64,000 nt of DNA from Blasia pusilla (GCA_050084515.1 CM114272.1:8060001-8124000), one strand, 5' to 3'; shown: positions 12,736 through 23,600, counted from the first letter of the stretch. Notes: generated by a model from the sequence alone, not told the origin. Numbers and translations: made by a program.

Positions 12736-13070
12736 AGGTACGCCAGGAGATGATAGCCACAACATTGAGCGTCGTTCCGGGCACTGCACGTGGAGGAGAT
12801 CAAAGTTTGCAGTTGGCTGCGGGAGAATGGCCGAGTGTTGTTGTTCGAGACGGGGTTGCACCATAGCAACACCGATACCCGCGCCGGAGAGTCCTACCGT
12901 AGTCACGATGGAGACTTGGGAGCCAAATATGGGCCCTACGTTGACAAGAGCCCTTCTTTTGTAGAAGTGTTCTTCGGACGGTACGCCAGGAGATGATAGC
13001 CACAACATTGAGCGTGGTTCCGGGCACTGCACTTGGAGGAGATCAGAGTTTGCCGTTGGCTGCAAGAGAG
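12736..13070 (+). repeat. Interspersed direct repeat upstream of RT
   Basis: About 95 bases around 'gtacgccaggagatgatagccac' occur at about 12738-12832 and again at about 12981-13075, with a few substitutions. The spacing is 243 bases. It adds to the larger duplication that follows and shows the element was rearranged before or during decay. Confidence 0.7.
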
Positions 13071-13078
13071 CGGCGCCG

Positions 13079-13876
13079 GATACATAAGTGCCTCACAAGT
13101 TATAGGAGCTGCTTTGCGTTTAGCATGGAGGATTTGGATACACTGAAGGGACCGGGGATCCGCATAGAGTTTCGAGTGATACTTCAATCTTCCCACGACC
13201 CTACAAGTACGGTGAAATGGAGAGGGCTCTGATTCAGAGTAGGAGCCAAGACTTGGTTGGAGCAGGACCAGTGGAGATGTCGCATGGGGAGTAACCATCT
13301 GCCACTATCATGCCCGTCAAGAAGGATGTGCATGGCAACTAGACAGATAGGCGGATGTGTGGGGATTACCGACCTATCAATTGGCAGACGAAGTCCAATA
13401 AGTATGCCATGCTCACCCTTGAGGAGATCTTTGATGCAATTGGTCACGAAAAGGTCTTAAGTTCATTGGATTTGGATTGGATACATAAGTGCCTCACGAG
13501 TTATAGGAGCTGCTTTGCGTTTGGCATGGAGGATTTGGATACGCTGAAGGGGTCGGGGATCCACATTGAGTTGTCGAGTGATACTCCAATCTTCCGACGA
13601 CCCTACAAGTACAGTGAAATGGAGAGGGCTCTGATTCATAGTAGGAGCCAGGACTTGGTCGGAGTAAGATTAGTGGAGATGTCGCATGGGGAGTATGCAT
13701 CTGCCACTGTCATGCCCGCCAAGAAGGATGTGCATGGCAACTGGACGGATAGGCGGATGTGTGGGGATTACCGACCTATCAATCGGTAGACAAAGTCCAA
13801 TAGGTATGCCATGCCCACCCTTGAGGAGATCTTTGATGCAATTGGTCATGCAAAGGTCTTCAATTCATTGGATTTG
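13079..13876 (+). repeat. 401-bp tandem duplication of the RT N-terminal segment
   Basis: The segment starting 'tacataagtgcctcac' occurs at 13081 and 13482, and both copies run to the 'gatgcaattggtca...ttcattggattt' block. Each encodes the start of RT: HKCLTSYRSCFAF, MEDLDTLKG, then MCGDYRPIN. Copy 1 has more frame-breaking changes than copy 2, and copy 2 reads on into the rest of RT. The duplication is therefore old enough for the copies to have diverged. Confidence 0.85.
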
Positions 13877-14345
13877 CAATCCGGATACCATGAGCTGCCT
13901 ATAAGATTGAAGGACAGGCAGAAGACGATATTTTGGGGTATTGATCCTCACGAAAAAGGATTGTTTGGACCAGTGGCAGTTCTTACCATTTGGGTTAAAG
14001 AACGCCCCGGCTGAGGTTCAGAGTGTCATGGATAGGATCTTGGCTGGTCTCGATTTTGCTGGGTGTTATATTGATAACATTGTAGTATTTAGCGCCACGG
14101 TTGAGGAGCATAAGCGACATCTAGAGGAGGTGTTTTGACGATTGCAATTACATGGGCTAAAGCTACATCCAGGCAAGTGCAAGTTCTTCTACTACCAGAT
14201 TGAGTACTTGGATCATACGATATACCCAGGGGGCCTTGGTGTTCAGCAGACGAAGGTAGAGGCTATCTCACGCATTCCATGCCCTACAGATATGAGCGTG
14301 CTCGCGCATTCATGGGATTGGCAAACTTCTATCGGCAGTACGTAA
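13487..14345 (+). pseudogene. Gypsy reverse transcriptase (DNMT-bearing element)
   Basis: Recognisable RT blocks in order are RRMCGDYRPINR at about 13752, TLEEIFDAIGHAKVFNSLDL, a QSGYHELPIR block, QWQFLPFGLKNAPAE, and VMDRILAGLDFAGCYIDNIV. The last has the catalytic loop with the second Asp codon changed to Asn (AAC at 14076). HGLKLHPGKCKFF and the LGVQQTKVEAI connection follow. Frameshifts lie near 13960 and near 14290, and a TGA stop lies at 14136. The domain would copy element RNA into DNA in virus-like particles. It is inactive because of the frame breaks and the active-site change. Confidence 0.85.
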
Positions 14346-14878
14346 AGGGATTCAGCTCGATTGCGAAGCTGCTAGCCTTGCTGACCAAGGTGGATTACAA
14401 GTGGAACTGGGGGGATGAGGAGGAGGAAGCATTTCAGTTGCTCAAGGAGAGGTTGACGTCTGCGCCTATCTTGAGGAGACCGATCAGGGGGCGTCCATTC
14501 GAGTTGCACACAGATTGGAGCATGTTGGGGCTTGGAGCGGTGCTCACCCATCATGATGATGAGGGTAGAGAGTTCGTGGTGGCTTACGCTAGCCACTCGA
14601 ACAACGCTACAGAGGCAAATTACAGCTCGTATGAGGGTGAGTGTTTGGCTGTAGTGTGGGATGTCGCGCATTTCAAGTGTTACTTATTCGGAAACTGCTT
14701 TACCATCATCAGTGATCATCAACCACTGAAGTGGTTGATGGAGTTCGACAAGCTTACAAGGAAGCTTGCAAGATGGGCTCTGTTGTTGAAGGAGTATGAT
14801 TTTCAGGTGGTGCATAGACTTGGGACGCTCAACCAGGATGTAGATGGGTTGAGTCGTAACCCATGCCCGAGTCAGTGA
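14279..14878 (+). pseudogene. Gypsy RT connection and RNase H domain
   Basis: A 199-codon open frame continues from the thumb region (FMGLANFYRQYVKGFSSIAK) into RNase H. Catalytic acidic residues are visible in FELHTDWSMLGLGAVL, in SSYEGECLAVVW and in TIISDHQPLKWL. It ends with VVHRLGTLNQDVDGLSRNPCP, a standard gypsy boundary before integrase. This is the best-preserved part of the element, and all the RNase H acidic positions I can place are kept. Confidence 0.85.
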
Positions 14879-15116
14879 GATGCGATTGGAGCTCGATGGC
14901 ATGGAGAGAGTGATGAGGAGTCAGTGCCACGATGGCACACGTCAGTCTATTTAGGCATGTTGGCTATGGAGAGCCAGAGTGTGGAGACTTCGATGGCGAG
15001 GTCTAGTGGAAAGTCCTTGGATCCCAAGACAAGTGAGGAGACGACAGGTGGCCGAGATATTCCTGATGATGAAGTAGTGTTGGAGTACCGTTGTACTCCA
15101 ATACCTACCGTACCAT
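14879..15116 (+). other. Linker before integrase; HHCC zinc finger missing
   Basis: In gypsy elements the integrase HHCC zinc-binding module should lie here. I find no H-x-H or C-x2-C pairing, and the distance from the end of RNase H to the integrase core is too short to hold it. The DNA goes from an acidic linker straight to the DSVGSLPLTE start of the core. This points to a deletion of a few hundred bases. Confidence 0.55.
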
Positions 15117-15815
15117 TTGGATTCTGTAGGATCTTTGCCTTTGACGGAGCGTCACAATTGTTATGTGTTGGTGATGGTCGAGCACTTCTCGAAGTGGATC
15201 GAGTTGGTTGCATTGCATGACAAAGCAAGTGAGGGAGTAGCTTATGCCTTCCTTGACAAATTGCTGAGTCATTATGGTGCACTAGCTAAGGCATTGAGAG
15301 ACCAGGGTACCGAGTTTTGTGGTGAGTTCCAGGCCTTATGTGATCAGGCGCTGATCGACCACCGCACGACTTTGCGAAATCATCCTGAGGCGGATGGATT
15401 AGCGGAGAGATTTGTGCAGACGGTGAAGAGGGGTTTACGCAAGTATGGCTTGCAAAGAGGTCACCTAGGAGATTCGGACCTACAGTTGCTGTAGTTGGTG
15501 ATGAGATACAGATTCAGCACACATGCATCCTTAACATCTTTTTCACCGTATTTGCTATATTATGGCCGAGAGCCAGATTTACCTACGGCCATTCGTCGAG
15601 ATGTTGGTGAGGTGCTGGACCTTGATGACCTAGATGTATGGATGCGAGCATGTTATCAGAGGGCTGAGTTGTTTTGGAGAGTGATGCCCATGGCGTTCGA
15701 GACCTTGGCGATTGCGCAACATCGGGATACGTTGAAGTATGCGACTATTCGGGGTGGTGGTTATCGACCAACTATCCGGAGGTTTCATCAGGGAGATTAT
15801 GTCTACTTGCAGTAG
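15117..15815 (+). pseudogene. Gypsy integrase core and C-terminal region
   Basis: The catalytic core is visible. The first Asp is in MDSVGSLPLTERHNCYVLVM, the second in RDQGTEFCGEF and the Glu in DGLAERFVQTVKRGL. The D-D-E spacing fits retroelement integrases. A stop at 15492 splits the frame, after which the same frame goes on with STHASLTSFSPYLLYYGREP, IAQHRDTLKYATIRGGGY and a FHQGDYVYLQ segment typical of the C-terminal DNA-binding part. The enzyme would insert element cDNA into the genome. No chromodomain is present; a PHD-like finger follows instead. Confidence 0.8.
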
Positions 15816-15989
15816 ATGGCACCGACGACGTTGAATGTGACTGCAGGGCGCACTATTTTGAGAGTGGGTGACGTTTTGCCATCCGGTGTTCTCTTGTTGG
15901 AGGGACGCGATGGTATGATATGGAAGGACCATATGCATAATTTTGCGCCATGTCACCTTCCTAACACTGATGGTACAGTAGATCCGAGC

Positions 15990-16180
15990 TCATAAGTAGT
16001 TCCTACAGGCTTGCATTGCATGTTGTGTGGTTCTGCTCGTGGTGGGGCACGATGCTAGTCTGTGATGGATGTTCGAGAGGTTGGCATATGGCATGTTTGA
16101 CGCTACCTCTCACTAGGGTTTCTCGGGGACGATGAATGTGTCCCAGATGTACATAGAGGAGATACTTGGTAGGTTTCGAT
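15990..16180 (+). pseudogene. PHD-type zinc finger at the C-terminus of the gypsy polyprotein (relic)
   Basis: After the integrase C-terminal region, one frame reads GLHCMLCGSARGGARC, giving the first Cys pair. A second frame then reads MLVCDGCSRGWHMACLTLPL, giving the second Cys pair, the His and the third pair's first Cys. After an in-frame TGA it continues MCPRC, the last Cys pair. Together this is the C4-H-C3 pattern of a PHD finger with the usual WH-x2-C core. PHD fingers bind histone H3 tails, so the finger may have guided insertion as chromodomains do in other gypsy elements (inference). A frameshift and a stop make this copy non-functional. Confidence 0.62.
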
Positions 16181-16331
16181 TGTGACTTTTTATGTGATAT
16201 AGATGACAGGAAGGCGACGAACGATGGGGCCACATGAGCATCCGGCCTTTCTGCTCTTAGCGTCTTAGAGATGTATGTCGTGGTAGGTAGGGATAGATAG
16301 CTATCTAGAGTTAGAGGGACCTAACCACAAG

Positions 16332-16344
16332 CTAGGGGGGCGAT
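16332..16344 (+). promoter_or_regulatory. Polypurine tract of the DNMT-bearing gypsy element
   Basis: 'agctaggggggcg' lies just upstream of LTR-derived DNA, the expected plus-strand primer position. It abuts an LTR tail rather than the start of the full LTR, which is odd (see the 16345-17118 finding). Confidence 0.5.
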
Positions 16345-16475
16345 TGGAGATATTTTGGTACTTCTCGCCTCTGTGTATGGATGCCATGAGTTAGCATGGG
16401 ATCGTGTGTGTTTGTGTGTGTGTGTGTGTTCGATGACAGCGATGTATGTTGTGTAGCGACGTGTATGCGCACGAC
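16345..16475 (+). repeat. Extra LTR tail in front of the full 3' LTR
   Basis: The 131 bases from 'tggagatattttggtac' to 'gcgcacgaca' repeat the last 110 bases of the LTR at 17009-17118. They lie directly before it with two bases between. A (TG)n run of about 13 units sits inside at about 16407-16430. Confidence 0.7.
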
Positions 16476-16477
16476 AA

Positions 16478-17118
16478 TTGTCACGGGTGTTAGGATAGAT
16501 CGGTGGGATCTAGCAGAGCGTGTGCACGAGCAGTGGAGGACAGGCCTAGGAGGTCGAGGTTGACCTGTTGAGGCCCTGGGAAACCTGAGTGAGCAGATTT
16601 CCCCTTCGTTTCGGCTCATTTGGAGCTATATATAGAAACTTACTATTTCGGGTAAGTTTCCATGTTGGGGATAGTCGACTTTCCACTTTGGGAAGTGGCG
16701 CTTGACCCGCTACAGCAGGCTAAGAGCCAAGGAGGTGACCTGCGAGCATAGATTACCGTTGAGAGGGCTTGGGAGAGGGCTTGGGAGAGGGAAGGGGGTA
16801 TACCTCCAAGAGAGAGAGCTTGAGAGCTCATTCTCTTTTTGTTGAACTTCTTGGGATGAGGTGGCGGAGCTATGGTCTTGCTTGCGTTGTGTGTGTAATC
16901 CAAGCCTCTCATTAAGAGAGTGGGTTTGGTTTGACATTGAGAGACACATGTGAGAGTGCACACATGTGAGAACTAAAGTGTTGTGAGAAAGATTTGATCT
17001 TATTTTATTGGAGATATTTTGGTACTTCTCGTCTCTGTGTATGGATGCCATGAGTAAGCATGAGATCGTGTGTGTTTGTGTGTGTGTATTCTATGACAAC
17101 GATGTGTATGCGCACGAC
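16478..17118 (+). repeat. Full-length LTR (family A)
   Basis: It begins TGTCACGGG and ends GCACGACA, giving the TG...CA ends of an LTR, with a TATATATA box at 16627-16634 in plus orientation. Related copies in the window are 9392-9737, 26609-26828, 27705-28270 (opposite orientation) and 49511-49907 plus 60224-60400 (opposite orientation, split by a later insertion). The orientation agrees with the plus-strand coding region to its left. Confidence 0.7.
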
Positions 17119-17941
17119 ACCTTAAAAAAAAGACAAAAGAGCCATTTACGACCTCTACAATTTCTCGTATTTTTTTTCGTGACCATCTAGACTATCCATG
17201 CGTATTATGCACGTATATGTTAGTTACTTTCTTCTCCACTTGTCCAAGAGGCCGCACACTGGTCGGAATATTCAGTCCGTTACAAAGTGGGAAACTTGTG
17301 TGGGAATGCACGTTCACCCTAAAATTGTCCAGCACCCTATTTAAAATGTTGAAAGAGGAAAGGAAACCCCCCATTCCCACCCAACATGTACGGAGTCCGA
17401 ACGAAATTAGCATATTCACCCTAAACGGTAAATGATAGACTTCGATAAAAACCCCTAATGGAAAGCCCATTAGATATACAAACGAGGGGGCAGAGAGAAC
17501 GAAAAACCCGCGGAAAAGAAAAGGCCTAAATGGAGGCATATGAGGGGGTGAAGACCGGGGAGGACTTAGAGAGAGTGAGAGAAGATGGTGTAAGAGAGAG
17601 GGAGAGAGGAGGAGGAGAAGAAGAGAGTATGAAGGGGGAGGAGACTGCCAATAAAGTAGGCGGGGACGAAGTGAGCAGACTGAGAAAAGTCGTGAATCGG
17701 TTTGGATTGCTCTAACGGACGGACTAGGTCACAGAGGCAGCTGCTGCCTGTCCCTGATCATACCACCTGCGCGCGCATCGCGACGCCCGATCACACCCCT
17801 TGTCTGTGAGGATTTGTCCCCATTCGATCGACAGAAGCCGTGGCCGCGTTTTGAATTGTTCAATTGGAGAAGAGATTCCTCGCTGCCGACTCGCGGGGTC
17901 GGAGGACTGACGATTCACGCGCCGATTTGGTTCTTTCCACG
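17119..17941 (+). promoter_or_regulatory. Upstream region of the MCTS1-like gene
   Basis: This interval separates the LTR from the predicted start codon at 17942. It holds a purine-rich tract at about 17540-17660 (many GAGA repeats), common in plant promoters and 5' leaders, then GC-richer DNA up to the ATG. No clear TATA box is seen near the start. The exact transcription start cannot be set from sequence alone. Confidence 0.35.
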
Positions 17942-20620
17942 ATGTTCAAAAAGTAGGGTTTCATTGTTGTCGTCGGGCTTTTTCCGATCTGCGTTTCTTG
18001 CCATGCGAGTGCGGTGATTCTCTTGTCGGGATTTGTGAAGTCTCATTTCGCGCAATTCTGGCGATAGTTGCACTCGGCTTGTGTGATCTGTTTGCAGAGG
18101 ACTGCCTGTGAACCCTAAAATTCTAACCGTATTCAGTTTCTTGACCACCCCTCGCCGGTAGATTCACATCGGAGGAGATAAGCGCCCAAAATCAAGTGAA
18201 GGCATCCGTGCAGCGTAAAATTCGTCAGAGCATTGCAGAAGAGGTTGGTTGATTTCGTATGCTGAGAAGATTTGTCTGAATTCATTGGTCATCTGGATCC
18301 TGGTCAATTGTCAGGAGCGTCTCTCTAATGTTACTCATCGACTACTGATTTATAGTCTGGTCTCTGCAGTATCCGGATCTGGAACCCATTCTCGATGAGC
18401 TCCTCCCAAAAAGTCCCCTCTGATTGTCGCCAAATGGTAAGTTTTCATTTTCGCCTGGATTTCAGCTGTGGAAATGGCACCTTTCGCACACAAAACACCG
18501 GAGGCAAGGGCAAACTAACTGGAGTTTTATTATTTAGGGGCCTCGTTGGGCTTTGGATCGGTGGCAGGATGACTTGATAGAGAAGGGCCCGCAGTCGTGT
18601 GGTGCAAGTTCTGTGGTTTTTATGGGGATGGAGTGAATTGATGCATCGCCCTGCTTGCTCAATCCATTGTGTACCCTGGGAATGGCGAATTTCTATGCTG
18701 TTTCGTGATGAAATCAAAAGTCTTCCCCAAAGATACACTGATTCGTCATACGTCGTGCATTATTTTGCAGTCAAAACCACATCAATTTGGTGGTGGTTAA
18801 CAATGTTCCTCTGTTCTTTAATGTTCGGGATGGACCATACATGCCAACATTGCGACTTCTGCATCAATGTAAGCTGATTTCTAGCCGTAATTCATTAAGC
18901 TTTGGTGAATGTTCTCATGCCTTCTAATTTTGTTGTTGATAAGTATGGCCGTGCGGCGGGGTAAATCAGTGTGTACTCTCCGTAGGGGGTTGGGTCAAAT
19001 AATCTCAACGAGCAGTATAAGTATGAAATGCGGTGTGCCAATCGTAGAGGGTGGTGAACAGAAAACCATGAGATAGGGAAACGGGAAACATGAGGTTCTC
19101 CAATGAGGCAATGATTAGTGACACTAGCAAAGAGGTCTCTCACAAGTTGTGGTACCTGTGAGCCTGTCCTTGTAGTTATGTGTGTACACTGAGAATTTAG
19201 GTTTTGATTTTAACACCTGTTGTCTTCAAGTTGATCTTAGATGTAGACTTATAACTTTCTCTGACGGCTTAGAAATATATCTGGTTGGAATCTCGTGCAA
19301 AAGAGAACCCTTATTTCAGTAACTTGCTTCACCTACACACTATTGTAGAATAGATTGGATGCTGTGCTTTAGGGTTTCTTTGACCACCCACATCTTTGTG
19401 TTCGACTGGTTGGACCTCTAACCCAGTTCACCACTTTAAGGGCACCACTTGAAAGATTGAAACATCGGCTGGAGCATGAAGATTAGCTTTGCACTTTAGA
19501 ATGTGTGTACCATTCCGATCTTGCAGAACTTTTTTTTAAAGATTTTCTCACAAACTTTATGATCATCTGGTCCTTTCAGACAAAAACTTGAAGTGCCTGA
19601 GGTGCCTATGAAATTGTTAAGAAAATGTTTGTTCATGTAGACCCAAGGATAATGAAGATGTTGAGAGTGGACAGAGGAGCAATAAAGTTTGTGTTGGCTG
19701 GAGCAAACATCATGTGCCCGGGTCTCACATCTAGTGGCGGTGCGTTGGATGATGAGGTCCCTGCTGAAGCACCAGTGGTATGTATACAGTGTTGTAGAGT
19801 TTTCTCCTTGTCTCTTTGTTGTGCCGCAGGTTTCCTGCCACATCACACACACAGTGCACAGCTGTCCCATGAACGGCATTGACAAACACTGCCTATATTT
19901 ATATAGGATTGCATCTTCTCCTCATGATAGTGGAAGTAAAATATCTACATGATGTATCCTCGTTGTTGGTAATTGCTGGTATTGGAGAATCAATGTCATG
20001 GTATCTCAATTCACCAAAGTCTTGCATGGCCATTTCTTTGGAGACGATGGTTTGTCAGAAATGCATACACCTATGTAGTCTGTGGACTCTCCTCTCTGAC
20101 AAGATCAAGAATGTCACATTCAACTGGTTGGAGCTTTATATCCTTTTGATTTGATGCATAATACAGTCAGCAGGATCCTCTCTATCTTTGAAAGAGTTGA
20201 GGCTTGTGACTAATGCTGGTAGTGCTTTCACACAGGCAATCATGGCAGAGGGCAAGCAGCATGCTCTGGCAATTGGTTACACCAAGATGTCAGCAAAAGA
20301 TATGTATGTGCCTACTAGTCATGTGCAGGAATCCTGCTTGACCACAAGACGCTATTCATACATGTTTAGCATTATGCCTTCTTTGGATTAGCCATAAACG
20401 GTTAAGTAGAGGAATCTTCACACTGTATAGTTACGTTTAAGATTTATTTTCTGGCTGAATAAATATAAGCGGGATCTTTTGCTTGTTTTCTCTCTTAGAG
20501 CTGGCACAATGTTAAGGGGAAATCTGTGGTCTTGTAATCATTTTTTTTTCCTTCAGAAGGAGTATTAACAAGGGAATTGGCGTGGACAACATGCACTACC
20601 TGAATGATGGACTTTGGAAG
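17942..20620 (+). CDS. MCTS1: MCTS1-like PUA-domain translation factor, with a one-base exon defect
   Basis: MCTS1 with DENR recycles and re-initiates 40S ribosomes in the cytosol. Predicted exons are 17942-17952, 18162-18243, 18370-18436, 18771-18868, 19641-19777, 20236-20303 and 20557-20620, all with GT-AG introns and matching phases except at exon 3. Exon 1 gives MFKK. Exon 2 gives [20 protein letters not shown]. Exon 4 has [19 protein letters not shown]. Exon 5 starts the PUA core with [20 protein letters not shown]. Exon 6 has [19 protein letters not shown]. Exon 7 has [18 protein letters not shown]. These total about 176 codons against about 181 in plant homologues, so a tiny last exon is missing from my model. 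Exon 3 is 67 bases where 68 are needed: an A run (18408-18412) within the conserved LLPKKSPL block is one A short. Confidence 0.85.
18370..18436 (+). other. MCTS1: MCTS1 exon 3 with apparent 1-base deletion in an A run
   Basis: The exon starts in frame with [14 protein letters not shown]. After the five-A run at 18408-18412 it hits a stop (TGA at 18420). Reading one base later gives SPLIVAK and then a split Cys codon completed by the next exon. Both flanking introns have normal signals. Either the gene is broken here or the base call is wrong. Confidence 0.75.
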
Positions 20621-23600
20621 GTAATAATGAATGTAATACATGTGGTGTGTCTATTTGTTTGTGATGAATTTCTTGAAACCTCTCCCATCAGTGGACTGCT
20701 GGATGCCTACAAGTCTCACGTAATGTTGATGGCATGTTAATATCTGTCTGATTCTCCACTTGCTTGCCACCATTCGTGTTCAGTTGGTTCCTTTGGAACC
20801 AAGAGAGGCTTTCCCTCCACTTGATGCTGTGATGCTTGCCTCAAGTGCAATTAATCCTCTCTCTGGCTGTGCAGACACTCCATCTGGACTGATGGTAGTT
20901 CTAGATTTTCTTCATGGAGATGCCTTGTGGAGCCCTCTCCATCATTTTTGTGAGAGCTGTGAGAAGAGCAAGTTTTTTGCTTCATGAGATCATCCATCGT
21001 CAAGCAGGAATGAAGCCATTATCCTTGAGAAATGGCTTAAGGTTGGCAGGTTCCCTGTTCTGAATGGTAAAGTTTCTACTGGGGGTAGAGTCATGTGACT
21101 ACTTAGAGTGTAGTGGGCATTCTTTGAATACACCAGATCGGTTGTCTATCATATCATGGTTGTTAGCATGATGTGCAGAAATCTGATATGCAGGCTTGTC
21201 AGAATTATGTTGATTGGCCTGTTTTCTGTGTTGATGTTTGGAGGTTGTCTGATAAGGTCTGTTGGGGTTACCATTTATGCTTCACGATTATTGCAAAATG
21301 GTGCAAAAAGAGTTGGTTAGTTTGTAGGAGAGTTGTAAATTTTCAGTTTGCACTTGGCATGAAGTGGCATGTGGTCGCTCCAAAGCAGTCACATTGTATA
21401 TTCTTGGCTCACATATGGAGATGTCATTTACAGAATGTCGCATTTTTGAAATGTAGGTCGGGATTTGGGATTTGTCAGGGCATTTTAGCATTTGGAAATG
21501 TCAGATATCTGGTGAGGAATTGTTTATGTTATGATTATTCCAGATTAGCTACAATCATAGGGGTAGAAAGTTGCCCATGCAAATCTGGTTGGTCTGCCAG
21601 TGGAAGATTTCTAACAAACAAGTAGAGTGGACCTTAAGGGCCTCTATTATGTACACCACTCTTTTGGCAAGTTCAACCCAGTTCTCAGGCTTAGCCCTTT
21701 AAGGGCCGCATGTATGAGGTGATCTTTGAGTTGGGAGATTCCAATAGCCTAGTATCACTAAACATGACAACTGTATCACACGACTAGATCCTCGTTTCTA
21801 GTTTTTCTGTCAGCCCTCCTTGCCACATGTTCTAGAAGTTTTGCGCATGCCAAGGATAGTGCACTCAATGTGGCTCACATGCTTGTCCCTTCAAATTAGA
21901 ATGCAACATGTGGCTTCATCCTCTAAGTATCTCACTTGGGGTGTCGATCCAGATGGTCCATGTAGAGCATATCCTAGTAAATCTATTGGGTCTGAAGCTT
22001 AAGTAAAGTAAAACTCACGTGGAGTAACAGCAGCTTGGGAGGATTAGTCGATGAAGTAGTAGTTGATTAGTCTAATTGTTGAAGTTTGTTTGGGAGTTAG
22101 TAAAGTGGAATAAGAGACAGGATTTTGTGGTCGGATTTTCCATCTTATCAATTTTCGGGCTATATTGACCTGTGCTCTTCTCTTCTAGAGATGACAAATA
22201 CGTAACATGTACTCTTTCATGCGATCATTGTTTGCCGGGGGGTTAGCATGACGTAACACTACTTTCCGGAAGATATGGAGCGTTGTGGGTGGGGGGGAGG
22301 ATTGGGGAGTGTGAGACGAATTGGAAATTTGAACAGGTGACGAATCTGACGATCCACTTGTCGAGTTGCTGAGCCGACGGAGAAAAGTTGGAGGGTGTCT
22401 TGTGAAAAATGGAGTCCTTGTATCTAAGAATATCTTTACTCTGACATGAGTGATCTTGTGTACTTTTTATCCTTCTTAACATGTTTTTCGTTTTCTGGCA
22501 GCCTCTATTGGTTTTGACCCATCTTCGTTATGGTTGTATGTAAGTAGATTGTTCATGAAGTATCATCACATGACCTCTTTCTGACTTGGTATACATGAGT
22601 CTTCTTTTGATTTGTATTGTACTTCATATCAATGATGTTGATGGACTGCTGGGCCTTCAGGGCTTTGTGGACATCCAGCTAGGGAAGCCTTCGATTGATC
22701 TGGAATGAGTGTTTGGAAATGAACAAGCTGAGTGTTTACCCATTGAGTCTAAGACAGAGTCTAAAAGTGGGTACGTCAAGAGACACTTTACTTTTTGAGT
22801 ACTCAAAAGAAATGTAAGAGTATGGTCCACATGAAGGCTTGGTATGGGCTCATGCGACTTACATTGTACAAAATTATTTAAGCATGTCCTGTCCTTACAT
22901 CGGATCGGTATATCCTAAAGTTACCTCATTAGGCATCATGTGTGTTTCCAAGAGATCAATAGACCATAATTAAGTTCAGAATCCAACTTGTGGCATTATT
23001 TTCTCGTCCAAAGTTTGACTTGTACCATGTAGATGTTCCGGATTTGTGTGGTGCCGAATGGAGGCCAAGTGTTACGTCTCAAACTTGCGGAATTCCTAAA
23101 GCGAAATTGTTCTCTATGCCTTGGAAAGTTCTACGAGAAAGGGTTGAGTTCCTCCAGTCAAACCACCTCTGAATTTTGCTTTCATGATAAAAAAATTAGA
23201 ATCTACTACCTTGGTTGGGACATAACAAGGACGTCTTACACGTTTGAAAAATGAAGGATTTGTAGTGCAAATACGCGTATGGTGGTCCAAACTTTTTTCC
23301 CAAAACAATGATATTTATTTTGTATTTTCAATGGATTTACTATATTGGCATTTCAGTGGATACTTCTCTTTGTTGAAAAATGATTTCTAGATTAGCCATG
23401 CCCTAAATCTGGTAGGTTCGATCCTACCTCAACGTTGTGATATCTTTTGGGGTAGTTTTGAGTTAGGGGTCAGCCATCTTCGTCTACTTAGGATAAGTGG
23501 TTGAGAAGATCTTATGGTCCCTAAAGTCCTCTCTCATGTACATGCATAGAGTGGCTTGGTCATTGCTCAAAGTGTGCAACTTTTGATAAGTCACGGAGTA

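Larger units (their letters stand above)
9392..17118 (+). mobile_element. Decayed Ty3/gypsy retrotransposon carrying a DNA methyltransferase domain
   Basis: Plus-strand domains appear in the order protease-like region, C5-cytosine methyltransferase, RT, RNase H, integrase, PHD finger. This is the gypsy order (integrase after RNase H) with two extra domains. The right flank has a polypurine tract and a full LTR at 16478-17118. The left flank keeps only about 345 bp of the same LTR (9392-9737). The gag and the zinc-knuckle region are not recognisable. Many stops and frameshifts, an internal tandem duplication, loss of the integrase HHCC region and a YIDD-to-YIDN change show it cannot work now. 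Confidence 0.75.

Noticed and set aside
16400-16435. (TG)n tract as a possible Z-DNA or regulatory site
   Set aside because: It is part of the LTR and also present, in shorter form, in other copies; simple slippage is enough.
21173-21625. 150-codon open frame on plus strand
   Set aside because: No known motif, odd Trp/Cys-rich composition, no splice or promoter context; likely chance in intergenic DNA.
23405-23440. tRNA-like T-arm or Pol III box B ('ggtaggttcgatcctacc')
   Set aside because: No acceptor stem, D-arm or box A at a suitable distance; no SINE-like tail.
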